Under the pieces are notes generated by a model that was not told the DNA's origin, did not search any database, and worked only from the letters and a program-made list of their open reading frames with translations. Position numbers and translations under genes: made by a program. This document shows, one piece after another, positions 25,551 through 33,150 of a stretch of DNA of 64,000 bases. Each line of letters starts with the position of its first letter. Position 1 is the stretch's first letter. Source of the stretch: VRUE01 sp963840565 (GTDB taxonomy: Bacteria > Actinomycetota > Thermoleophilia > Solirubrobacterales > 70-9); the NCBI GenBank assembly GCA_963840565.1, contig CAWIZH010000002.1, forward strand, positions 1,116,001 through 1,180,000, in the 5' to 3' direction.

Positions 25551-26144
25551 GTGTACAGAGCCGATCTCGCCCAGACCCGCGACGGCGTCGCCGGCAACGC
25601 CCGCCTGACCGGCGGGGTCGCCGCTGCCCTTCTGGTGCTGCTTGCCGCCGAGGGGGCGACGATCCCCTTCATCGGCCAGCTCCTCGGCCCGCACATCTTC
25701 ATCGGCATGCTGCTGATCCCGCCCGTCCTGCTCAAGCTCGGCAGCACCGGCTACCGCTTCGCCCGCTACTACTCCGGCAACCCCGCCTACGTTCGCAAGG
25801 GCCCCCCGAACATAGCCCTGCGGGTGCTGGCGCCCGGCGTGGTCTTCACCACGCTGGCGCTGTTTGGCACCGGCGTCGCGCTGCTCGTGGCCGGACCGCC
25901 CAGCAACACGTTGATGTTCGCCCACAAGCTGAGCTTCATCGCCTGGGTCGCGCTGATGACACTGCACGTGCTCGGACACCTGCTCGAGGTCCCGGCCCTG
26001 GCGCTGCCCGACTGGCGGCGCAGCGGCTCACGCGAGGCGCAGCTAGCCGGCGCCGGCACCCGCACGATGGCGCTTGGCCTGGCCGTCCTCGCCGGCACCG
26101 CCCTGGCTCTCCTCACCTATTCCGCCGCCGGCCCGTGGTTCTAA
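25551..26144 (+). CDS. four- to five-helix membrane protein, cytochrome b561-like
   Basis: 197 aa. Helices at about 20-45 (GGVAAALLVLLAAEGATIPF), 48-65 (HIFIGMLLIPPVLLKLG), 88-110 (VLAPGVVFTTLALFGTGVAL), 118-145 and 170-190. Histidines at helix ends (GPHIFIG, FAHKLSF, TLHVLGH) could ligate b-type heme as in b561 or DUF4405 proteins. GTG start at 25551. It follows the kinase with a putative operator in the gap. Likely an inner-membrane electron carrier that works with the ferric-reductase-like gene; heme binding is inference. Confidence 0.65.
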   Translation: MYRADLAQTRDGVAGNARLTGGVAAALLVLLAAEGATIPFIGQLLGPHIFIGMLLIPPVLLKLGSTGYRFARYYSGNPAYVRKGPPNIALRVLAPGVVFTTLALFGTGVALLVAGPPSNTLMFAHKLSFIAWVALMTLHVLGHLLEVPALALPDWRRSGSREAQLAGAGTRTMALGLAVLAGTALALLTYSAAGPWF

Positions 26145-26146
26145 GA

Positions 26147-26170
26147 GAGCTCTCAGGCTGCGTTTAGCGG
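26147..26170 (+). promoter_or_regulatory. tandem operator, probable response-regulator site 2
   Basis: CTCAGG (26152-26157) and TTTAGC (26163-26168) with the same 11-bp period, preceded by GAGAGCTCTC. The layout copies that at 25495 and lies 30-odd bp before the acidic membrane protein gene. Confidence 0.62.
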
Positions 26171-26200
26171 GCGTTTCCTACTCCCGGCCAAGGTTTAGCC

Positions 26201-26605
26201 ATGGATTCCTTCGAAAAGATCGAGCGCAAACGACAGGCCCGGCACCGCATCCGCGCCCAGCGAGAACGGGCGGGGCGGCTGAAGACGCGGGTCGTCGCGA
26301 TCTCGCTGATCTGCTTCGCGCTGCTCTGGGGGATCGTCTTCGCGCAGATGGCGACCGGCAACGATCCGGTGCTCGGCTCATCGAAGCCGGCCGGACGGAA
26401 CGACGGTGGCCGCGTGGCCAAGGCGCCCGCGGAGCCGACCGGAGCCGGCTCCGCGGAACCCGCCGCGCGCGAACCCGAAGAAAGCGAAGAAGAATCCTTC
26501 GAACGCGAAGAAGAAGAATTCGCCGCGGAAGAAACCGAAGCCGAACCGGTCGAAGAAGAATTCGTCGAAGAAGAACCAGCTCCGGTCACGACCAGCCAAT
26601 CGTGA
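26201..26605 (+). CDS. single-pass membrane protein with acidic external tail
   Basis: 134 aa. A basic cytoplasmic N-terminus (FEKIERKRQARHRIRAQRER), one helix at about 33-51 (VVAISLICFALLWGIVFAQ), then an external tail that is Pro/Ala-rich and turns into a run of Glu (EESEEESFEREEEEF...), ending PAPVTTSQS. No folded domain. The stop overlaps the GTG of apbE. As ApbE attaches FMN to Thr/Ser of exported proteins, the C-terminal TTSQS could be a flavin acceptor, but it does not match the classical DGxTGAT-type motif. Function unknown. Confidence 0.6.
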   Translation: MDSFEKIERKRQARHRIRAQRERAGRLKTRVVAISLICFALLWGIVFAQMATGNDPVLGSSKPAGRNDGGRVAKAPAEPTGAGSAEPAAREPEESEEESFEREEEEFAAEETEAEPVEEEFVEEEPAPVTTSQS

Positions 26606-27552
26606 GGCGGGAAGCGCAGCGCCGCTTCGAATGCTTCGGCGGCACCGTGACGGTCCATGTCCGCGCCGCGAGCGCGGCAGCCAGGGAGAAGGCGGCGGAC
26701 CTGGCGCGGACGAGCCTTCTCGATGCCCATCGCCGGCTTTCGCGATTCAACGTCGAGAGCGAGTTGACGCTCCTCAACGAAGACCCCAGGCGGGAGGTGC
26801 CGGCGTCACCGCTGATGCGAGCCTTGGCGAACACCGTGTGCAGTGCCGGCTCGCATAGCGGCGGCCTCGTCGACGCGACTCTCCTCGACGACATCGAGCG
26901 CGCCGGCTACCGGGACTCCCTTGACGGCTGGCCCGCGATTTCCCTCCCCGAAGCGCTCGCCAGCCGGGCCGGGCGGTCAGCCGCCGAACCACACCCGGAC
27001 CATCTCTGGCGCTCGGTCAGCGTTGACGAAGCCAGCGGCACAGTGATCCGCCCGCCGGGCGTGAAGATCGACAGCGGCGGCATTGCCAAGGGCCTGCTCG
27101 CGGATCTCGTCGCCGATCGGCTTCGCGAGCACTCCGCCTACGCGGTCGACTGCTGCGGCGACATCCGCATCGGCGGCTGCGCCGGCCTGGAGCGGCGCGT
27201 GCGGGTCGATGACCCCTTCGGCGGCGGTCCCGTGTACGAGCTGAAGGTGCGCGACGGAGCGGTCGCGACCAGTGGCATCGGCCGCCGCTGCTGGGTCGGA
27301 GCCGACGGCCGCGCCGCCCATCACATCCTCGACCCCGCCAGCGGCAAACCGGCATTCACCGGGATCGTCCAGGCAACGGCACTTGCTCCCTCTGCCCTGC
27401 TGGCCGAGGTCTACGCCAAGGCCGCCCTTCTCGCCGGCCCCGAGCATGCCAGCGAGTGGCTGCCCCACGGAGGCGTCGTAGTCCACGATGGCGGCGGGGT
27501 TGACCCGATCCCCGCGGGGCAACCGCTGAGCAAGCCGGCGGTGGCAGCGTGA
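26602..27552 (+). CDS. apbE: FAD:protein FMN transferase (ApbE)
   Basis: 316 aa from GTG 26602, which overlaps the previous stop (GTGA). Family motifs: FECFGGTVTVHV at the start, RLSRFNVESELTLLNE, the FAD/Mg site VKIDSGGIAKGLLADLVADR, GDIRIGG, and SGIGRRCWV...AHHILDPASGKPA. ApbE uses FAD to attach FMN covalently to Thr/Ser of exported redox proteins. Many ApbE proteins are lipoproteins; no signal is seen here, so an unusual location or an unrecognised export route is possible. Coupled to the following ferric-reductase-like gene by a 4-base overlap. Confidence 0.88.
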   Translation: MRREAQRRFECFGGTVTVHVRAASAAAREKAADLARTSLLDAHRRLSRFNVESELTLLNEDPRREVPASPLMRALANTVCSAGSHSGGLVDATLLDDIERAGYRDSLDGWPAISLPEALASRAGRSAAEPHPDHLWRSVSVDEASGTVIRPPGVKIDSGGIAKGLLADLVADRLREHSAYAVDCCGDIRIGGCAGLERRVRVDDPFGGGPVYELKVRDGAVATSGIGRRCWVGADGRAAHHILDPASGKPAFTGIVQATALAPSALLAEVYAKAALLAGPEHASEWLPHGGVVVHDGGGVDPIPAGQPLSKPAVAA

Positions 27553-28133
27553 ACGTCGCCCCCCACCTGTTCTGGATTACCAGCCGGGCCGCTGGCGGGG
27601 CGGCCCTGCTGCTGGCCAGCGCCAGCGTCGCGCTCGGGTTGATGATGAGCTCGCGACGAAAGACCGCCAACAAGCGGGACCTGCGGACCATCCACGAGGC
27701 GCTCTCTCTCACCACCCTTGCGATGGTCGCGCTGCACGGACTCGCGCTGCTCGGCGACAGCTATCTCAATCCCGGCCCGGCCGGAATCGCCGTCCCCTTC
27801 GTCAGCGCCTACCGCCCGCTCTGGACCGGGCTCGGGATCGTCGCCGGCTACGGCCTGGCCGTCCTCGGGCTCACCTACTACGTCCGCGACCGCATCGGCG
27901 CCACCCGCTGGCGGCGACTCCACCGTCTCACCGCGGTCTTCTGGCTGCTGGCGATCGGCCACACGATCGGAGCGGGTAGCGACGCCGCCCAGGTCTGGTT
28001 CCTGGCGGTCAGCGGTGCCCTCGTTATCCCGGCCGCCTTGCTCCTTGCCCTTCGCTGGCTCGGGCGGATGGGCGACAGCGACCCTGCCCGGCTTCGTCCG
28101 GAGCAACCCTCCGCCCCGAGCCCGGCGAGATGA
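27549..28133 (+). CDS. ferric reductase-like transmembrane protein
   Basis: 194 aa with five to six helices. The heme-ligand histidine pairs of the FRD/YedZ fold are present: TIHEALSLTTLAMVALHGLAL in helix 2-3 and WRRLHRLTAVFWLLAIGHTIG in helix 4-5. Lacks a cytoplasmic NAD(P)H/FAD domain, so it must receive electrons from a partner. Overlaps the end of apbE by 4 bases. It closes the operon that starts with the two-component system; with ApbE it suggests electrons passed through b-heme to an external flavin. Confidence 0.82.
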   Translation: MNVAPHLFWITSRAAGGAALLLASASVALGLMMSSRRKTANKRDLRTIHEALSLTTLAMVALHGLALLGDSYLNPGPAGIAVPFVSAYRPLWTGLGIVAGYGLAVLGLTYYVRDRIGATRWRRLHRLTAVFWLLAIGHTIGAGSDAAQVWFLAVSGALVIPAALLLALRWLGRMGDSDPARLRPEQPSAPSPAR

Positions 28134-28141
28134 AAGACGGC

Positions 28142-28441
28142 TCGACCGACCTGACTTACTGCTGTTCGATGACGTCGGCATCTATCTGGGCTGTTTCTCG
28201 GTCTATCCAGCGGGCTTTGAGTTCGAGGTCTTCGGTAGCAGCGGAGAAGGCCAGTGGCATCACACCTTCTGGATCTGGCCGCTTCCACCGCCCGGCCCAC
28301 TGGAGTTCGTCTGCGAGTGGCCGGCAGCGGAGATTCCGCAGACTCACTCGAAGCTCGATGCCGCAGCAATCATCGAGGCCGCTTCGCGCGCCAGGCGATA
28401 TTCCCTGATAACTGAGTCACCCAGGCAGGCACTTATGCGCC
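28142..28441 (+). pseudogene. internally deleted fragment of a conserved actinobacterial protein
   Basis: The plus frame reads LLLFDDVGIYLGCFSVYPAG, FEFEVFGSSGEGQWHHTFWI and WPLPPPGPLEFVCEWPAAEI, then a short Ala-rich helix. I recall a family whose C-terminus is WPLPPPGPLxFxCEWPA...IxEAA, normally 150-200 aa; here the segment between the YPAGFEFEV strand and GQWHHTFWIWP is missing and there is no good start. So it reads as a decayed or shortened gene. It directly follows the ferric-reductase-like gene. Confidence 0.5.
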
Positions 28442-28456
28442 AGTGGGGCCACATGA

Positions 28457-28487
28457 GAAAGCCCCCGCTAGTTCAGGGGTTTCTTTT
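28457..28487. terminator. bidirectional terminator
   Basis: GAAA/TTTC plus CCCC/GGGG stem (28457-28465 with 28476-28483) followed by TTTCTTTTA on the plus strand; it separates the redox operon and its fragment from a convergent gene ending at 28486. Confidence 0.65.
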
Positions 28488-29697
28488 ACGGCACCGGCTT
28501 CCAACCCTCGAAATCGACCAGCAGGTCGGGTCCGTGCTTAAGCACCAGGCCAAAAGGGGTCTGGATCCTCCAGCTGGGCGGGCCGTCGTCAGCTTGCCGC
28601 TCGAGCGGCCGGATCTCTAGCAGCGAGCCATCGGAGAGCCGGCATCGCAAAGCGTCGGTCTCGGCGTCGAGCTCGACGCCTTCGACCGTCAGCGACTTCA
28701 GCGCCGTGATGTCGACGGAAGACCAGTCAGAGTTCTCGGCGGTCAGTTGCCACCGGGACTCTCCCGGACCGCCGATCTCGACCTCCAGCACGCCGGAGTC
28801 GGTCACGCCGGCGTCCAGAACCTGGCCTTGCAGCGTCTCCAGGGTTTCGGTGAAGAACGACCGCTGGAGCTCGTCGGGATCACTGGGCTCGTCGAAACCG
28901 AGGGGCGAATCGGGCACCGGATTAATCTTGTCCGCGTCGTCTTGGAGCGAGACCTCGGGATCGACCTCCCACGCCTCCAGGTCGGATGAGTCGAGGATCG
29001 CTTCGATCAGCGCTCTGCTGCCACCCACCAGCGTCGAGTCGAAGTCGTACTCGCTGGCGACGAACCAGTCTCGGCTCTCCGGCCAGATCAGATTCGGCGC
29101 CATCTCCCACACATCCGTGGAGGGGCCTGGATCGGGCAGCGGACCATCCTCGGCCTGAGCGGCCGCGCTGAAGCTGATCACGGTGGAGTCGGCGTCGCTT
29201 ACAGCGATCTGGTCGACCGCCGACAACGGGCCGGTGAGGATCACGAAATCGCGGTGGGGAATATGAAACAAAGGCGCTTCGGGGAATTCCTCCTCGACTC
29301 CGCCGTGGATCGTGCTGATGCCGAAGTAGCAGTGCTCGGGGCTGCTCGTGTGCTGCCCCAGGATCGCGCAGAGCGCTGCCAGTGGCTCCTCGTCCAGTTC
29401 CGAGATGTTCGGGTTCTCACCGGACCACCTCGACCCCTCGAAGTTGGAGGAGCCATTGGAGCCTACGATCGCGTGCCACTGCATCTCGCGGTGCGCAGTG
29501 CTCCCCAGGGCCCCCGCGACCTCGTCCCAGGTGACCGGGTTTCCCTTCTCGTCAGAGGCAGGATGGAAGATCCGCGCGTAGGCCTCGTAGATCTGCGGAA
29601 TCTGCTGCTTGACCTTCCCGCCCCAGCCGTCCAGCCGCGGTTCGATCCAAGCCGCCGCTGCGGTGCCGTCCACCTGCCTCAAATCGCCTCCCGGCAT
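28486..29697 (-). CDS. hypothetical protein, about 403 aa
   Basis: Start set at ATG 29697 (MPGGDLRQVDG); the frame is open further upstream, but that part is Ser/Thr/Ala-rich shadow sequence. The N-terminal half has WIEPRLDGWGGKVKQQIPQI and YEAYARIFHPASDEKGNPVT, a pattern found in several actinobacterial proteins of unknown role; the middle has PHRDFVILTGPL and a later DWFVASEYDFDSTLVGG, which looks like a repeat of the same module. Acidic, no signal peptide or membrane helices. I do not recognise a function. Confidence 0.7.
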   Translation of the reverse strand: MPGGDLRQVDGTAAAAWIEPRLDGWGGKVKQQIPQIYEAYARIFHPASDEKGNPVTWDEVAGALGSTAHREMQWHAIVGSNGSSNFEGSRWSGENPNISELDEEPLAALCAILGQHTSSPEHCYFGISTIHGGVEEEFPEAPLFHIPHRDFVILTGPLSAVDQIAVSDADSTVISFSAAAQAEDGPLPDPGPSTDVWEMAPNLIWPESRDWFVASEYDFDSTLVGGSRALIEAILDSSDLEAWEVDPEVSLQDDADKINPVPDSPLGFDEPSDPDELQRSFFTETLETLQGQVLDAGVTDSGVLEVEIGGPGESRWQLTAENSDWSSVDITALKSLTVEGVELDAETDALRCRLSDGSLLEIRPLERQADDGPPSWRIQTPFGLVLKHGPDLLVDFEGWKPVP

Positions 29698-29743
29698 GCC
29701 TCGACGATAGCTTGCGAATGTGACCGAGGATGGGGCCTGAACC

Positions 29744-30230
29744 GTGGCGGTTGTGCTGGCGAAGCTGCTGCTTGCTCCCCTATGCGTGGTCGCCGTGTCG
29801 CTTGCCGGGCGCAGGTGGGGGGCTGCCGTCGCCGGCATCCTCGGCGGGCTCCCCGTTGTCGCGGGCCCGATCCTCCTGGTGGGATCCCGCGCGGGCGCTT
29901 GCGGCCCTTGCACTGGTGGTCGCGCTCACCGCCGCCTCGGGCGCCCTCGGGCCGAGCCTCAGCGGACTTCTGGCGCCGTTTCCGATCATCACCAGCGTGC
30001 TCGCGGTGTTCACCCACGCCCACGGCGGCTTCGGTCAGGTCAGGGTGCTGCTGCGGAACTTCCTCGTCGGCTTCTATGGCTTCGCTGCCTTTTGCTTCGT
30101 GCTCGCCTCCAGCCTCGACTCGCTCGGCGGCCCCGCGGCGTTCTCGGCTGCTCTGGTCGCAGCGCTCGCGGTGCAGACAACGATCTTCGCGTTGAACTCA
30201 CGCCGCCTGCCACGGGTGGCCGAGGGTTAG
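29744..30230 (+). CDS. small integral membrane protein, probably shortened, frame break
   Basis: The first frame gives two helices (VVLAKLLLAPLCVVAVSLAG, GAAVAGILGGLPVVAGPILL); after a break around 29885 another frame gives ALAALALVVALTAASGALGP, then a conserved loop LLAPFPIITSVLAVFTHAHG and two more helices ending SRRLPRVAEG. Related proteins, as I recall them, are about 230 aa, so besides the frame break a central block of roughly 60-70 residues seems to be missing. Transport function uncertain. Confidence 0.5.
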
Positions 30231-30268
30231 ATGACCCCCGCCCAGCCGCAAAGTCGAGGCGTGCGGTG

Positions 30269-30306
30269 GTAGCCCGGATCGACAGACCCAAGGCGAGCCG
30301 GGCTAC
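30269..30306. terminator. hairpin between membrane protein and VOC gene
   Basis: GTAGCCCGG (30269-30277) pairs with CCGGGCTAC (30298-30306); a possible stem terminator without T-tract. Confidence 0.4.
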
Positions 30307-30315
30307 GGTGGGTGG

Positions 30316-30684
30316 GTGCAGATCATCGGGCTGGACCACGTTCAGGTTGCCGCGCCGGTCGGGAGCGAGGGCGAGGCTCGGCGGTTCTACGGCGAATTGC
30401 TTGGGCTCCCCGAGCTGGAGAAGCCGGCGGCCCTGCGGGATCGCGGCGGCGTCTGGTTTGCCTGCGGCACCCAGCAGCTTCATGTCGGCGTGACGCCGGC
30501 CTTCTCCCCCGCGACGAAGGCCCACCCCGCGCTGCGGGTTCCCCTTGCCGATCTCGATCCGCTTGCCGAACGGCTGGCGGCGGCCGGCAGCAGCGTGCAG
30601 TGGGACGACGCTATCCCCGGCACGCTCAGGTTCTACACCGCGGACCCATGGGGCAACCGGATCGAGCTGCTCGGCGTCGGCTGA
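30316..30684 (+). CDS. VOC (glyoxalase/bleomycin resistance) family protein
   Basis: 122 aa, one full vicinal-oxygen-chelate module: GLDHVQVAAP with the first metal His, EARRFYGELLGLPELEKP, WFACGTQQLHVGV with a second His, and DPWGNRIELLG with the C-terminal Glu. These residues form the metal site of glyoxalases and dioxygenases. GTG start at 30316. Substrate not deducible; stands alone by orientation. Confidence 0.85.
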   Translation: MQIIGLDHVQVAAPVGSEGEARRFYGELLGLPELEKPAALRDRGGVWFACGTQQLHVGVTPAFSPATKAHPALRVPLADLDPLAERLAAAGSSVQWDDAIPGTLRFYTADPWGNRIELLGVG

Positions 30685-30696
30685 ACGCCGCTCAGC

Positions 30697-31989
30697 CTAC
30701 TGCCGGCTTTTGGGCGCCCTGGGAACCCTGAATCGCGTGACTGCAGGCGTTGGATCTTGATTCCCGGCTGCATCTACGGCGAAGACCTTGAGCTTGTGAC
30801 GACCCGGCTTGAGGTTCCCAAAGCGCTGCGATGACGGGCAGGCCGCCAGCGGGGACTTGTCGAGCTCGCAACGGAACGTCGACCCCGGCTCGGTCGAGTG
30901 GAAGCGGAAGACCCAGATCGGCGGCAGCCGCTTGAGCACGCTCTTGGAGATCGTCGTTTCCGGCGGCGTCATGTCGGCCACCGGAGGCGGCGGCGCTGCG
31001 CTCGCGCCACCGGTGGACGGGACCGGCGCTCGCATCGAAATGGTGATCTGGAAGCTGCCCATTGCCGGTTCGCCGCTGGTTTCGTCGTTGAGGCCGTAGG
31101 CGGCGATCCGGTAGGTGTCACCGGCGTTGACCGAGAAGGTCGCCGAGCCCCCGGGGCCGATGCCGCCGAAGAGCAGCTGCAGGGCGTCGAGGCTGTCGCC
31201 CTTGTAGGCGCCCAGCCTCAGGGCCGAGCCGCAGCAGCCGCCGATCCTCGCCTCGCCGGAGACCGGCGCGGTCCACGAGTACCAGGCGGACGCGCCGTTG
31301 GGACCGCCGATATGGACCGGCTCGCCGCCCTCCTCGGTGGCGTTCCAGTTGTTGCCGAAGACGGAGCCGAAGTAGAAGGCCTCGCCTTCGAATTCTTCTT
31401 CCAGATGGGTGACGATCGGCGTCGCATTGGCAAAATCGTCGTTGGCCGGCGGCGGCGTGGCTTCGATCCGCAGCTTGAAGGTGCCTTCGGTGAGCGGCGG
31501 GGGCGCTTCGGGCATGGAGAAGGGATTGCCGTCGACGGCAATCTCGTATTTGGTCCCGGCTTTGGCTTTGAAGGTGTACTCGCGCTGACCGAAGGGGCAG
31601 TGTGGGCCTTCGCTGGCGTTGCCGCTGGCGATACTGGTCAGGGCGTTGACCGCGGCGCCGGTGAAGACGCCGACCACGTCGACGAAATCGGCTTCGCAGC
31701 CGCCGACCGTGACCCAGCCGTCGGCCGTTGCTTCCCACTCGAACCAGACCGAGTGCCCGGCGGCGAAAGGCGTGCCGAGAAACTCCCCGCTCTCTTTCGT
31801 CGCGCCGGCGTTCGAGCGCGAGACTTCAAGCGGCAGGCTGGTGGTCAGCAGCTCGCGGTTGGCGAAGTTGTCGTTGGCGGGAGGAGCGGCGAAGGCCGGC
31901 GGCAGCCAGAGCAGCAGGCAACCCGTCGCGAGCGCGAGCGCCACGCCCAGCCGGGCCATTCCCTTCCCCCACCCCCGCACCGTCGTCAT
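30697..31989 (-). CDS. secreted protein with two beta-sandwich repeats and Ig-like C-terminus
   Basis: 430 aa. Signal peptide at 12-34 (VALALATGCLLLWLPPAFA with AAPPANDN after it). Two copies of a module starting PPANDNFANRELLTT (about 36) and PPANDDFANATPIVT (about 183), each ending in a GTxxxIAVDG/DTYRIAAYG strand, similar to bacterial pre-peptidase-like domains. A Pro/Ala linker (about 320-340) leads to a third module with DMTPPETTISKSVLKR and FRCELDKSPLAACPS, KLKVFAVDAAGN, typical of extracellular Ig-like repeats. Probably an exported surface protein; no enzymatic motif. Confidence 0.8.
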   Translation of the reverse strand: MTTVRGWGKGMARLGVALALATGCLLLWLPPAFAAPPANDNFANRELLTTSLPLEVSRSNAGATKESGEFLGTPFAAGHSVWFEWEATADGWVTVGGCEADFVDVVGVFTGAAVNALTSIASGNASEGPHCPFGQREYTFKAKAGTKYEIAVDGNPFSMPEAPPPLTEGTFKLRIEATPPPANDDFANATPIVTHLEEEFEGEAFYFGSVFGNNWNATEEGGEPVHIGGPNGASAWYSWTAPVSGEARIGGCCGSALRLGAYKGDSLDALQLLFGGIGPGGSATFSVNAGDTYRIAAYGLNDETSGEPAMGSFQITISMRAPVPSTGGASAAPPPPVADMTPPETTISKSVLKRLPPIWVFRFHSTEPGSTFRCELDKSPLAACPSSQRFGNLKPGRHKLKVFAVDAAGNQDPTPAVTRFRVPRAPKSRQ

Positions 31990-32037
31990 CCGTCAGAAAT
32001 CCTACAAGCCACCTGGCCGGCATATGACACCGGGAGA

Positions 32038-33081
32038 TCAGGCCTGCGCGTAGACCTTGACCTGGCTCCAGGTCAGCAGCCGGCCGCTGGCCGGATCGAT
32101 CACCTTGAGGCGGATCGAGCGTAGGCCGTCGCGGACGCTGAGCACGGGGACGTCGTGGAAGATCGGGTTCTCGTCGTGGGCGCGCTGCAGGTTGTAGTTG
32201 GGGATCTTGGCGCTGAGGTGGTGGACGTGGTGGAGGCCGATGTTGCCGCTGAAGAACTGGAACAGCTTCGGCAGCTTCAGGTAGGAGCTCCCCTGCAGGG
32301 CGGCGTCGGCGTAGTTCCAGGCCTCCGAGCTCTCCCAGTAGACGTCCTCGAACTGGTGCTGGACGTAGAAGAGGAAGACGCCCATCGTGCCGGCGAGGAT
32401 CGCGATCGGCATCTGCACCAGTAGCCAGGCCTCGACGCCGGCGAACCAGAAGATCGCGCCGATCACGAGCCCGAGGACGAGGTTCGTTGCGATCACGCTG
32501 TGGCGCTGGCGCGGGCGCATCTTGTTCGACCAGATGCGCGGGCCGATCATCAGCGACCAGATCGGGCCGAGCCCGAACATCACCAGCGGGTTGCGGAACA
32601 GCCGGTAGGCAAGCCGCGCTTTCCAGGGGCGGGACATGTACTCCTCGACGGTCAGCGTCGGCACGTCGCCGGTGCCGCGGCGGTCGAGGTCGCCGGAGGT
32701 GCCGTGGTGGACCGCGTGATTGTGGCGCCAGTTGCCGAACGGCTGGAAGACGAGCAGGGCGGTGAGCCGGCCGAGCCAGAGATTCCCCCGCTTGGTCGGC
32801 ATGAACGAGCCGTGGGCGCAGTCGTGGAAGACGACGAAGGTGCGCAGGAGAAAGCCGGCCGCCGGGATCGCCAGGGCAAGCGTGATCCAGACCGAGATAT
32901 CGAGGCAGAGGTACATCGCCACGGTCAGGGCCAGATACGGAAACACGGAGGTGCATACGTCCAAGAGGCTGTGCCGCAGCGAGGCCTGCTCGTGGCGGGC
33001 CACCGAGGCTCGCCAGTAAGGCTGGCCAGCCAGCGGATCGATGGCCGGCGCGGGGGCAGTGGGCTGCGCGAAGGACGACAT
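32038..33081 (-). CDS. fatty acid desaturase
   Basis: 347 aa membrane di-iron enzyme. The three His boxes are HDCAH (about 87), HNHAVHH (about 120) and GLHHVHHL (about 278), spaced as in acyl-lipid desaturases. Four hydrophobic helices in two pairs (about 45-80, 195-245). It introduces a double bond in membrane-lipid acyl chains, using an electron donor not encoded here. ATG at 33081. Divergent from the universal stress protein. Confidence 0.9.
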   Translation of the reverse strand: MSSFAQPTAPAPAIDPLAGQPYWRASVARHEQASLRHSLLDVCTSVFPYLALTVAMYLCLDISVWITLALAIPAAGFLLRTFVVFHDCAHGSFMPTKRGNLWLGRLTALLVFQPFGNWRHNHAVHHGTSGDLDRRGTGDVPTLTVEEYMSRPWKARLAYRLFRNPLVMFGLGPIWSLMIGPRIWSNKMRPRQRHSVIATNLVLGLVIGAIFWFAGVEAWLLVQMPIAILAGTMGVFLFYVQHQFEDVYWESSEAWNYADAALQGSSYLKLPKLFQFFSGNIGLHHVHHLSAKIPNYNLQRAHDENPIFHDVPVLSVRDGLRSIRLKVIDPASGRLLTWSQVKVYAQA

Positions 33082-33150
33082 GGCAATCCAACGTAGCTGT
33101 GTTTCCTAAAGCGCGGCGTTGCGGGAGGCCCGAGGGACTAGATTGAGGGA

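Noticed and set aside
26406..26599. Phe-rich minus-strand frame opposite the poly-Glu gene
   Set aside because: Poly-Phe is the antisense reading of the GAA repeats; no start context or family support.
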